55,215 bases of DNA, taken from the NCBI GenBank assembly GCA_902500805.1, contig CABVSA010000015.1, positions 1-55,215 on the forward strand. Reading direction: 5' to 3'. Below, one piece after another: positions 46,898 to 55,102 of the stretch. Position numbers and translations under genes: made by a program. Below the pieces are notes generated by a model that saw nothing but the letters and a program-made list of their open reading frames with translations, had not been told where the DNA came from and ran no database searches. Position 1 is the first letter of the stretch; each line of letters starts with the position of its first letter. This stretch comes from an uncultured Nitrospira sp. GTDB lineage: Bacteria; Nitrospirota; Nitrospiria; Nitrospirales; Nitrospiraceae.

Positions 46898-47108
46898 AAT
46901 GTTGCCTCAGCGTTACTTGTGAAAATGGTTCGGAAACGGCGGAACTTTCAAATGTTTAGATTGGCTGATCACTCTAGCAAAGCGATGGAAATAGAGTCAA
47001 GGTAACGACTGGATGACCGTCCGAATATCTCCTCCTCAGACGAGACAAGCCTCTATGGTATCTGAGGCCGAATCGATTACAATGCCCTGGCTACCCGATT
47101 GGACTCTC

Positions 47109-47135
47109 GTGCAAGAGGTGACCATCCTCTCGCAC
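47109..47135. other. Imperfect dyad (hairpin) in the gap before a small membrane protein
   Basis: GTGCAAGAGG (47109-47118) pairs with CCTCTCGCAC (47126-47135) at 9 of 10 positions around a 7-base loop. An AT-rich stretch (TATATTACTG) follows. It could be an operator or RNA hairpin upstream of the gene at 47193. No T-run, so not a clear terminator. The flanking 46898-47192 gap otherwise shows nothing I can assign. Confidence 0.4.
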
Positions 47136-47192
47136 CACTATATTACTGAATGCTCGATACGCCTAAGCTGAAAGGAGCCTGACGGAACAGCG

Positions 47193-47402
47193 ATGTGGAA
47201 TTTCATACTCGGTGTGATAATCGGTACCGTTCTCACGGCAATCCTGGTTCAAGCCGCTGGGAAAGATGGAACTGGAGGGAATACACGGCCTCTAGGCCTG
47301 AACGACGAGCGGGAGCGGCAGTTTCAGCTTCAACTTGAACAGATGCGGCAACAGACTGAATTAGAACAGGCACGGCTGCAGGGGAAAAAGAAGCCCTACT
47401 AG
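47193..47402 (+). CDS. Small single-helix membrane protein
   Basis: 69 residues. A hydrophobic segment (about 3-21, WNFILGVIIGTVLTAILVQAA) anchors it; the rest is a polar helix rich in Gln, Glu and Arg (RQFQLQLEQMRQQTELEQARLQ), likely cytoplasmic or periplasmic coiled coil. GGAAC/AGGAG-like sequence precedes the ATG. The pattern is conserved-looking, but I recognise no family. It and the 57-codon gene downstream may form a small unit. Confidence 0.6.
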   Translation: MWNFILGVIIGTVLTAILVQAAGKDGTGGNTRPLGLNDERERQFQLQLEQMRQQTELEQARLQGKKKPY

Positions 47403-47511
47403 CGAGCCATCAGGCCACCTGGCTGATCACGCTTCGTCAATCTTGAATGGAACGGCGAGCCAGCAGATCGTGATTCAATGGCAGATAGAACATATACAAA
47501 GGTGAATCAAC

Positions 47512-47685
47512 ATGAGGATGTTTCAAGTCAAACAAACGGTGAGCTACGAGCTCACTATGGCTGCGGGAACGGAGCAGGAAGCCATTCTTAAAGCAAAAAG
47601 CATTCCACTGGCTCAATGGACTGTTGAGTCGGATGAAGTGACCGCAGAGATGCTCGATGAAACCGATGAAATCGATGATTACTAA
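47512..47685 (+). CDS. Very short acidic protein (57 residues)
   Basis: Starts at ATG 47512 (alternative ATG 47518) with AAAGGTG about 8 bases upstream and stops at TAA 47683-47685. The protein begins MRMFQVKQTVSYELTMAAG, continues through an alanine/lysine helix and a single Trp (LAQWTVESDEV), and ends in a run of Asp and Glu (DETDEIDDY). A basic strand-rich start with an acidic tail could be a small beta protein with a charged tail. The strong ribosome-binding site and codon use support a real gene. It is too short for standard gene calls. Confidence 0.6.
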   Translation: MRMFQVKQTVSYELTMAAGTEQEAILKAKSIPLAQWTVESDEVTAEMLDETDEIDDY

Positions 47686-47704
47686 ACGATACGCTTCCCA
47701 TATT

Positions 47705-47733
47705 CCAGCATGAACAAACGATGATCATGCTGG
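47705..47733. other. Perfect 9-bp inverted repeat after the short acidic gene
   Basis: CCAGCATGA (47705-47713) and TCATGCTGG (47725-47733) pair perfectly around an 11-base loop, 20 bases after the stop of the 57-codon gene and about 45 bases before the cytochrome start. Possible terminator without T-run, or operator for the cytochrome gene. Confidence 0.45.
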
Positions 47734-47776
47734 GCCGTACACGATCCTAGAGAAGCACAGAGGAGGGAACGACACC

Positions 47777-48289
47777 ATGCATATGACACGAGTCATCTAC
47801 GCAGTCGCGCTGTGTTTCGTGCTTGCCGCCACCGGAGCCTTTGGTGGTGAAGACCCTAGAACGATTGGTCAGCCACAGGCTTTGGACAGGAAGACTGCAG
47901 ACCATGCACGGTATATCATCAAGATCGCCGGTTGTAACGATTGTCACACGACTGGCTATGCGGAGGCGGCAGGGAAAATCCCTGAAAAAGACTGGCTCAA
48001 GGGCGATGGTATCGGATGGAGAGGGCCCTGGGGCACAACCTACGCGAGCAACTTACGGCTATACATGCACAATCTTTCTGAAGAACAGTGGGTTCGGATT
48101 GCTCGATCAGTCGAATTTCGTCCACCCATGCCCTGGTTCGTCCTTCGCGAAATGAAGGAGCAAGACTTGCGCGCCATCTATCGGTTTGTCAGGCACCTAG
48201 GGCCAGCTGGTGGACCAGCGCCCGCCTATGTCCCACCGGATCAGGAACCTACGCCACCGTTTATTCTGTTTCCTGCAGCCCCTCAATAG
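47777..48289 (+). CDS. Monohaem c-type cytochrome, secreted
   Basis: 170 residues. Signal peptide ending in TGAFGG. One haem-binding motif, CNDCH (Cys53, Cys56, His57). Distal ligand candidates are the Met in YMHNLS (about 98) or in RPPMPWF (about 117). GAGGAGG precedes the ATG at 47777; an ATG at 47783 is in frame. A Pro-rich tail (PAYVPPDQEPTPPF) closes it. It is a periplasmic electron carrier or a small subunit of a larger respiratory unit not seen here. Convergent with wzc. Confidence 0.87.
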   Translation: MHMTRVIYAVALCFVLAATGAFGGEDPRTIGQPQALDRKTADHARYIIKIAGCNDCHTTGYAEAAGKIPEKDWLKGDGIGWRGPWGTTYASNLRLYMHNLSEEQWVRIARSVEFRPPMPWFVLREMKEQDLRAIYRFVRHLGPAGGPAPAYVPPDQEPTPPFILFPAAPQ

Positions 48290-48391
48290 GCATGCAGCTT
48301 CGCCTGCAACAATATAATCGGATGAACCATCAGTCGGCCATGAGGACGATTCACGACTTCAGGCCCGTCACATTGACCATGGAATCAGGAC

Positions 48392-50707
48392 TTACACGGC
48401 AACGGAACGCTCTCCTGGCGAATAATCCAACATGTAGCTTGGGAGCGAGTTGGACGCCACGCCATTCAGGATCACATGGATGGGTTTTGAGGCCCGTAAC
48501 GAACCTACCGCTTGCTTCACCGCCTGCTTTGACGTCACATTTGCTCGTACGACAAGCACATGCAGGTCGCAATGGCCTTCCAGCACGTTCATAGTTGCTA
48601 CGGGAAGGATAGGAGGCGCATTCAGCAAGATATAATCAAACTCATCCCGCAACTGTGACAGGACCCGGTTCAGTTGACCAGCCCGTAGCAATTCAGTAGA
48701 ACCAGCAACTGCTTGGCCTGCAGGCATAATCCAACAGGAGACATCAGAAAAGGCCCCCATTGCTTGCTGTGGGGCAATATCGCCCCTCAAGCAATCAACG
48801 AGTCCGTATTCGACAGGCGCCTCGAGAAACGCCTTCATTTCAGGAAACACAAAATCACAATCCACCAGGAGCACTCGCCTCCCAAAGTCTCGAGCAAGTG
48901 TATACCCCAGATTGATGACGGTCGTTGTTTTCCCCTCACCCTTGATTGCACTCGTCACGGAGACGACGATCGGTCCACCCGCTTCATTGGCAAGTTGTAA
49001 CCGCGCGGCAGCCACACGATATTGCTCAGCCGCCATGGAGCGCGGGAAGAGTTTCGTGACAAACCTCCGATCAAGCTCCTGGAAGCTCGATTGACCAACG
49101 GCGGACCGATTGCTCAGCGCAAGCTCAGATCGAGAGTTCATGGTCATACCCAGAGACGGCCTCGGTAATGCCGGCCTTTGCAAGGAATCTGAAGCATTTC
49201 CCGTATGCCATAAGGATGCAAAATCTGGAATGGCGGCCAACAATCGAGGACCTGCAAGAAGAAATTCCACATCTTCTGGGCCCCGAAAATGTTCCGTCAG
49301 TCGTTCGCGCAGAACCGCCAACCCACCTCCCAATACACAGCCAAACAAGAACCCCAGCACCAAAACCCGTGGAGTGTTTGGAATGGCCGGCATCGTCGGC
49401 AGATTAGCCTGGTCTATAATGCGATACTTCCCACCTTTTTGTCGTTTTTCAATATTTTCTTCGACTCGCGTGTGCAGCCGCTTATCAAGGAGCATCGTGT
49501 AATTGTTCTTCAATGTATTGTAGTCTCGTTCAAGAATCAGGAGTTCCTGCTCCACGATGGGGCCTTTTTCTAGCCGCTTTTCAAGATCCTGCCTGCTGGA
49601 ATGGAGCTGCTCGAGGCGCCGTTGGAGAAGCGCTAGTTCCGTTCGCACCTCACTCTGCAGCTTGGCCAAGTCCTGAAGGTACGGATCAAGCGGTGCCTTG
49701 TCCGACCGGATTACATCCCGACCATACACATTCACCAGTTCGTCCTCTACTTGTCGAAGTTGTTCCTTGACTAACACGACTTCAGGATACCCATCCCAGA
49801 ACTCAGCCCTCAGCTTCACGAGTTGTTCTCGCAGTTCTCGCAGCCGCTTAAACAATGGATCTGGCTCCATGGATCGTGAGGTCACAAAACCGGGACTCTG
49901 TTGTCCAGACGCTTTGTATTGCTGCATCGCTTGATTCAGCATGGCAAGCTTCTCAGAATGACGTTGCACGTCCTCTGTAGTCCTCGTGATATCAGCCTCT
50001 ACACGATCAAGCGACCGCATGTTGCTATCTGCTTGACTGGGGAGACCGCCCACGTGAGATTTCTTAAAGCTACTAAGATTTTCTTCCTTCTTCTCCAGCT
50101 CGCGCTTCAACGCTCGCAGCTCTTCATCAAGAAACTCCCCCGTACCTTCGACATCCCGCTCACGTTCTCGGTTGTTTTCTTGGATGAACTTGTCCGCGAT
50201 CCACCCAGCTACCCGCCTGGCTATTTGAGGATCCTCATGTAGAACGGAAACCACGAATCCATCAACCAGGTTCTGCGGACTTTTGCCTCCAGCAGGGTCA
50301 ATCATCGCTCTCTCAACCATGATCCCACGGCGTAACTCGCTCCAATCACTGACCGCCGGTTTCCCGTTGAGATCATCGACGTGTTCGCTCAGTTCCTTTT
50401 TCAGCCCACCTAAAAACTCTTGACTACTGATTTGTTTCTGGATAAGAAAGAGACGCTTCTCAAAACGTCGATCCGTATCCTCTCCCGTATCGAGCACGTT
50501 GTCGATTCCTTTTCGACCATCCGCCACTATTAATGTCTGCGATTGATAATACTTAGGAGCAATCAGCAGGTACAGCCCGGCCAGTATCAGCGAAAACGCG
50601 ATCCCACCTGCAATGACCCATCTGTTGCGAGACACGATGAGAGCATACTCGCGGACCTGGACCAAGCCTGTTTGTTCCGGTGAAGCAGCTAAGTCAGGAT
50701 ATTGCAT
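48392..50707 (-). CDS. Wzc-type polysaccharide co-polymerase / bacterial tyrosine autokinase-like ATPase
   Basis: 771 residues. N-terminal Wzz domain with one membrane helix (about 31-50), a long coiled coil (about 190-430) and a second helix (about 445-465); then a CpsD/CapB-like ATPase domain with Walker A KGEGKTTT (GEGKTT at 590-595) and Walker B VLLVDCD. The C-terminal tail has few tyrosines (SYMLDYSPGE) instead of a Tyr cluster, so autokinase activity is doubtful. It controls length and export of a Wzy-made polysaccharide. GGGAG precedes the ATG at 50707. A spacer with a possible pseudoknot separates it from the gene upstream. Confidence 0.88.
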   Translation of the reverse strand: MQYPDLAASPEQTGLVQVREYALIVSRNRWVIAGGIAFSLILAGLYLLIAPKYYQSQTLIVADGRKGIDNVLDTGEDTDRRFEKRLFLIQKQISSQEFLGGLKKELSEHVDDLNGKPAVSDWSELRRGIMVERAMIDPAGGKSPQNLVDGFVVSVLHEDPQIARRVAGWIADKFIQENNRERERDVEGTGEFLDEELRALKRELEKKEENLSSFKKSHVGGLPSQADSNMRSLDRVEADITRTTEDVQRHSEKLAMLNQAMQQYKASGQQSPGFVTSRSMEPDPLFKRLRELREQLVKLRAEFWDGYPEVVLVKEQLRQVEDELVNVYGRDVIRSDKAPLDPYLQDLAKLQSEVRTELALLQRRLEQLHSSRQDLEKRLEKGPIVEQELLILERDYNTLKNNYTMLLDKRLHTRVEENIEKRQKGGKYRIIDQANLPTMPAIPNTPRVLVLGFLFGCVLGGGLAVLRERLTEHFRGPEDVEFLLAGPRLLAAIPDFASLWHTGNASDSLQRPALPRPSLGMTMNSRSELALSNRSAVGQSSFQELDRRFVTKLFPRSMAAEQYRVAAARLQLANEAGGPIVVSVTSAIKGEGKTTTVINLGYTLARDFGRRVLLVDCDFVFPEMKAFLEAPVEYGLVDCLRGDIAPQQAMGAFSDVSCWIMPAGQAVAGSTELLRAGQLNRVLSQLRDEFDYILLNAPPILPVATMNVLEGHCDLHVLVVRANVTSKQAVKQAVGSLRASKPIHVILNGVASNSLPSYMLDYSPGERSVAV

Positions 50708-50753
50708 GGTTACTCCCAGATACCGTAAAGTCCAACAGCGTAAATTGAGGGGA

Positions 50754-50790
50754 AAAGGCGCCGTGATGGCTTGTTCGCCTTTCGCATCAC
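50754..50790. other. Possible H-type RNA pseudoknot in the spacer before wzc
   Basis: Two interleaved perfect inverted repeats: AAAGGCG (50754-50760) with CGCCTTT (50776-50782), and GTGATG (50763-50768) with CATCAC (50785-50790). The second 5' arm lies in the loop of the first stem and its 3' arm lies just beyond the first stem, which is the geometry of an H-type pseudoknot (loops 2, 7 and 2 bases). Same pairing holds on the minus-strand transcript. It lies about 45-85 bases upstream of the wzc start codon in the operon mRNA. Confidence 0.45.
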
Positions 50791-50803
50791 CTTCTCTATC
50801 TGC

Positions 50804-53341
50804 TTAGGTTCGTGCCGATCCTGTCATCACCCCCGCAACCTCTGTATCCGATACGGACGTTTGGAACATCGGGACAATTTCCTTCAGCTGCTCAAGCACC
50901 ACACTCGGCTCATCATGAGAACTGGCCACTTCCAGCGCTGATAGTTTCTCTCGAAACACATCGAAGTCGAGAGGGTTCACCGTCCGGATTTGCAAAATCT
51001 TGTCCAGCGGAGAACTAACCGCGACCTCTCCCTCCCCGACTAATTCCTCATACAGCTTTTCCCCAGGACGAAGCCCTACGAATCGAATTGGAACATCTTT
51101 ACCAGGGACAAGTCCCGACAAGCGAATAAGACTCCGAGCAATATCGAGCACTTTGATTTGTTCCCCCATATCGAGAATGTAGGTCTGACCTTGTTCCCCG
51201 ATAGTCGCCGCCTGAAGAACCAGCTGAACCGCCTCCGGAATCAGCATGAAGTAGCGCCGGATCTCCGGATGCGTCACCGTCACCGGTCCACCAGATCTGA
51301 TCTGTTCCTGGAAGCGGAGCAAGACACTCCCACTACTGCCGAGAACATTACCGAACCGAACAAGTAAGAATCGCGTCCGGCTGTTTCTGGCAATATCCTG
51401 GATAACAAGCTCAGCCACTCGTTTGGTCGCACCCATCACACTCGATGGATTGACAGCTTTGTCTGTCGAAATATGGACGAATTGCTCTACGCCGTAGAGA
51501 CTGGCCGCTTCAGCCGTAATACGCGTACCCATGCAGTTATTCTTCACTGCTTCAACAGGGTTCGCTTCAACTAGTGGCACATGCTTATGCGCCGCCGCAT
51601 GGAACAAAATCTGAGGACGGTATCGCTCAAGCACAGACGAGAGCCTTTGCGCATCTGTAATATCCCCGATCAGCGGAATAATTGGGAAGGGATATTTCTT
51701 ATCATCGAGTTCCTTATGGATATTGTAGAGGCTGTTCTCGTGACGCTCATACAACAGCAGCTCCTTTGGCTCGAACGACGCAATTTGGCGAGCCACTTCG
51801 GACCCAATCGACCCACCCGCACCAGTAATCATGACCGTTTTATCTCTCACTAACTGTCTCGTGGCACGATTGTCGAGATTCACCGGGGCGCGTGACAAAA
51901 GATCAGGGATGGACACATTACGGATCTGACTGACGGCGCTTTGATCCGTAAGCAGCTCCTCTTTGCCAGGCAACGCCTTAATTGACACATCATATGGCTC
52001 TAGCTTAATAACCAAGTCTCGAAGGAACTCAGGTGTCGGATTGGGCACCGCCACCACAACAACTTCTGGCTTGAGCGCTTCCATCAGTTTGGGAATATCC
52101 TGCATCCCCCCCAATACGCGAACTCCGTGAATGCGCTGATTGAGGAGTACACTATTCTCATCAACAAGCCCAATTGGTTGGCAATTAAATACACTGCGCG
52201 TCTTCATCTCACGCACAACCCGCTCGCCCGAATCTCCAGCACCAATCACCAGCACCCTTCGCCTTTTCTGAAAGACAACTTTATCCCGCAAAACTCTTGA
52301 CGACAATCTCACACCGGCAAGAAACCCCACAACGAGTATGGCATCGATCGCAAATATGGAACGAGGATACGTGTCGATCCCCATCACCCAATACACCCAG
52401 CCGATAAACGCAACTGTACTCACCAAGACGCCCTTCAGAATATTCTGAAGATCCCACAGACTAGTGTATCTCCACAGACCTTCATTCAGGCCATACAAAG
52501 CAAACGCAACCCCCCTTACGGCCACCAACCCGAGCGCCGTTTGCTCGAAGACATAGCGCTCGCCTTGAGGAATATTCCCATCGTATCGCAGAAAAAAAGC
52601 CAGGTAGTTGGCCAGAACAATAAGCCCCACGTCGACGACAACAATAATGGGTCGCCTCCATCTGGTAATGAAAGAAGCCAGGCCTGCCCATGGAGAATCT
52701 ACTGAAAGATCCACTGCAGCCCTGAGTTCCGGAAGCGTAAGAACTACAAATGGCAATTTGGCAATACGAAGCACGGTTTGTAAGATAATGGCGAAATCAA
52801 GCCGCAAAGACATATGGCGGACATAGAGCTTCGCCAGCCGTAGCTTTTCCGGAAGAACTGTATTTTGATACGCGTCTTCAGGGTTCGCCGAAGCGGCGAG
52901 AATCGCGGCTTCATCAATGTACTTCAATGAAGCCAAGTCCGTAATCCCCGGTCGCACCGTAAGGATCTCGGTAAATTCCTCACGTGCACGCTCCACATAA
53001 CGAGGCACCTCCGGCCTTGGCCCCACAAGGCTCATATCTCCCAGAAGGACATTCCATAGCTGCGGCAATTCATCAAGCTTAAGCCCCCGCAAAACATGCC
53101 CGACTCTGGTGATACGAGAATCTTGGCCAACGGTGATAAGTGAGCCACCGACCGAGTCATTCGCGACCATGGTCCGAAACTTCCGAATCGCGAATGGGCG
53201 GAATCCTTGCCCGACCCGAATCTGCCTGAAAATGACAGGCCCGGACGAATCAAGTTTGATCAACAGGGCAATGATAGCCAGAAGCGGCAACGTGATGATC
53301 AATCCAAGAGTTGCCAAACAAATATCGCAGGTGCGTTTCAT
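50804..53341 (-). CDS. Fusion: polyprenyl-phosphate phosphoglycosyltransferase + UDP-sugar 4,6-dehydratase
   Basis: 845 residues. Residues about 1-200 are a monotopic phosphoglycosyltransferase (PglC/WcaJ-type): N-terminal membrane segment, KFRTM and DELPQLWNVLLGDMSLVGPRPE with its catalytic Asp-Glu. Then four or so membrane helices (about 230-345) and a CapD/PglF-type dehydratase: RVLVIGAGDSGER (about 365), VMITGAGGSIGSE (about 512), STDKAVNPSSVMGATK with Met636 and Lys640 at the positions of Tyr-x-x-x-Lys, as usual in this family. The start codon overlaps the stop of the aminotransferase gene upstream (TAATG). One protein would make the UDP-4-keto sugar and load a sugar phosphate on the lipid carrier. 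Confidence 0.9.
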   Translation of the reverse strand: MKRTCDICLATLGLIITLPLLAIIALLIKLDSSGPVIFRQIRVGQGFRPFAIRKFRTMVANDSVGGSLITVGQDSRITRVGHVLRGLKLDELPQLWNVLLGDMSLVGPRPEVPRYVERAREEFTEILTVRPGITDLASLKYIDEAAILAASANPEDAYQNTVLPEKLRLAKLYVRHMSLRLDFAIILQTVLRIAKLPFVVLTLPELRAAVDLSVDSPWAGLASFITRWRRPIIVVVDVGLIVLANYLAFFLRYDGNIPQGERYVFEQTALGLVAVRGVAFALYGLNEGLWRYTSLWDLQNILKGVLVSTVAFIGWVYWVMGIDTYPRSIFAIDAILVVGFLAGVRLSSRVLRDKVVFQKRRRVLVIGAGDSGERVVREMKTRSVFNCQPIGLVDENSVLLNQRIHGVRVLGGMQDIPKLMEALKPEVVVVAVPNPTPEFLRDLVIKLEPYDVSIKALPGKEELLTDQSAVSQIRNVSIPDLLSRAPVNLDNRATRQLVRDKTVMITGAGGSIGSEVARQIASFEPKELLLYERHENSLYNIHKELDDKKYPFPIIPLIGDITDAQRLSSVLERYRPQILFHAAAHKHVPLVEANPVEAVKNNCMGTRITAEAASLYGVEQFVHISTDKAVNPSSVMGATKRVAELVIQDIARNSRTRFLLVRFGNVLGSSGSVLLRFQEQIRSGGPVTVTHPEIRRYFMLIPEAVQLVLQAATIGEQGQTYILDMGEQIKVLDIARSLIRLSGLVPGKDVPIRFVGLRPGEKLYEELVGEGEVAVSSPLDKILQIRTVNPLDFDVFREKLSALEVASSHDEPSVVLEQLKEIVPMFQTSVSDTEVAGVMTGSART

Positions 53342-54498
53342 TAGCGTCGGCTCCTCTTCACAAGATCACGAACGATCCCGATGACACGATCAATCTCGTC
53401 CTCCGTCATTTTTGAATACAGCGGCAGCGAAACGATTCGCTGGAACACCCCGCTCGAAACCGGGAAATCTTCAGGCCGGTACCTTCCCTTATCTCGGTGA
53501 TAGGGATGCAGATGTAGCGGGATAAAATGCACACTGCACCCAACACCGGCTTCCTGAAGTTGACGAATGAACTCATCACGGCTGATCCGTAAGCGATCCA
53601 ACTCCAATTGGATCACGTACAAATGCCATGCATGCTGCACGTGCGGGGCAGTTTGAGGGCAGACGATCTCAGCCAGATCTTTAAACCCTTCCCGATACCT
53701 AGCCGCATATTGCTCGCGCCCCTTCCAAAACCGATCGCACTTCTTCAACTGAGCCAAACCGAGGGCAGCAGCAATATCCGTCAAATTATACTTAAATCCA
53801 GGTGACAGAATTTCGTAATACCAGGAGCCCTGCGAGGAATAGCGGTTCCATGCATCACGGCTGAGTCCATGTAAACTCATCATCCGCATACGGGCAGCCC
53901 ACTCAGCGTTATCCGTAGTAATCATTCCGCCTTCGCCGGTAGTAATATTCTTTGTCGCATAGAACGAAAAGCATGTGATATCTGAGATGCTCCCAATCAT
54001 TTTCCCGTGATATCGCGCCGGCAACGCGTGTGCCGCATCTTCGATCACATGCAAGTTGTTCGCTTTTGCAATCGCATGAATGGGCTTGAGGTCGCACGGA
54101 TGTCCGGCAAAGTGCACAGGGATGATCGCTTTTGTCTTCTTTGTAATGGCCTTTTCAATCAAATCCGTGTTCAAGTTCAAGGTGCTTTCGGTACAATCCA
54201 GTAACACCGGCTTGGCCCTAAAATACGTCACCACCTCGGCCGTCGCCGCGAAGGTCATGGTCGGAACCAGAACCTCATCACCTTCACATATGCCAATCGC
54301 CTCAAGCGCAAGATGGAGTGCAGCCGTACAAGAATTCACGGCAATGGCATGTTGGGCCCCCACCATCGCAGCAAATTCTCTCTCGAATTCTCGAACCTTA
54401 GGACCCGTCGTCAGCCAGCCTGACCGGAGAACTTCAACGACCTCAGCGACTTCCTCTTCACCCACATCAGACCTATGAAACGGTAGAAAGTCTTTCAT
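53341..54498 (-). CDS. DegT/DnrJ/EryC1/StrS-type sugar aminotransferase
   Basis: 385 residues from the ATG at 54498, with AGAGGAG upstream. PLP-dependent; Schiff-base Lys183 in FYATKNITTGEGG, with EDAAHALPARYHGK and GWLTTGPKV as other family blocks. It resembles PglE/PseC-type enzymes that aminate UDP-4-keto-6-deoxy sugars. Its stop overlaps the start of the dehydratase fusion (TAATG), so substrate and product are coupled. With that fusion it gives a route to a UDP-4-amino-4,6-dideoxy sugar. A second, cut aminotransferase lies upstream. Confidence 0.9.
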   Translation of the reverse strand: MKDFLPFHRSDVGEEEVAEVVEVLRSGWLTTGPKVREFEREFAAMVGAQHAIAVNSCTAALHLALEAIGICEGDEVLVPTMTFAATAEVVTYFRAKPVLLDCTESTLNLNTDLIEKAITKKTKAIIPVHFAGHPCDLKPIHAIAKANNLHVIEDAAHALPARYHGKMIGSISDITCFSFYATKNITTGEGGMITTDNAEWAARMRMMSLHGLSRDAWNRYSSQGSWYYEILSPGFKYNLTDIAAALGLAQLKKCDRFWKGREQYAARYREGFKDLAEIVCPQTAPHVQHAWHLYVIQLELDRLRISRDEFIRQLQEAGVGCSVHFIPLHLHPYHRDKGRYRPEDFPVSSGVFQRIVSLPLYSKMTEDEIDRVIGIVRDLVKRSRR

Positions 54499-55102
54499 TC
54501 GCTGAACTCCTCTCTGGTTAAAGACCGCGCACCAAACAAGACACACTTTCCCATAAGCTCAAAAAATCACAATCCTTCTTTGGTGGGGGCAATGGGAACA
54601 CGGCTGTCCTGAAAGGCGGCGCATTCTAACAACACCTAACCATCAATATTGTACTATAATGGGAAACTCAAGGCTATACAGACAATACTGAGATTAAAAC
54701 TCTATAATCCAGGGTTCGACGAGTAGCACCTTACGGTGTGGCTCTAACCCCCTGTCAACCCAATGAAGTTTGGCCCTGTGCCGACACCAGAGGAGAGGAC
54801 CTTGGACTAGAGCAGCGTATTCAGCGATAGATTGGCTTTAGAGAACGACCTTGAAGGTGCGGAATTCGTTGCATCTGGCGACTTCGACCATAACACCGAG
54901 AATGTCATCCACGGCGGTGGCGAACAGTTCCTCTGTATAACTGCCGTTGTCAGATAGTGGACGCTATGGATTGCCACCTCATGCCAGCGGCTGTTGAGGG
55001 GCCCCTGCGTTTGTCGGTTTTGGTATGGGCTCTAGGCACACTGCCAAAATTTCCGGAGTCCCCTCTGTATCCTGTAATTTCGAGAAACGCCTCAACCACC
55101 AG
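54499..55102. other. Gap between two aminotransferase genes; holds an IS remnant
   Basis: About 600 bases. The 54600-54720 part is AT-rich and could hold a promoter for the minus-strand genes, though I see no clear -35/-10 pair. An IS5-type remnant occupies 54838-54963 (separate entry). A perfect 10-bp palindrome AGGGGCCCCT lies at 54997-55006. The rest shows no gene. Confidence 0.5.
54838..54963 (-). pseudogene. IS5-family transposase fragment (degenerate)
   Basis: On the minus strand a 41-codon stretch between stop codons reads SDNGSYTEELFATAVDD, then ILGVMVEVARCNEF and RTFKVVL. This fits the end of IS5-family DDE transposases, where D-S-G-Y-T-G is followed by F-A-x-x-V, a hydrophobic strand, and K-R-x-E-L-x-x-F-K-V. 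The usual PKRW-VERSFAWL block that should follow is missing: the frame stops right after FKV. Both ends are broken by stops (TAG upstream, TAA downstream), so it is a remnant and not an active transposase. Identification is by eye on a short stretch. Confidence 0.5.

Noticed and set aside
54690..54740. tRNA-like fragment (GGTTCGA near 54716)
   Set aside because: The flanking bases do not form a T-arm stem and no acceptor or anticodon arm can be folded.
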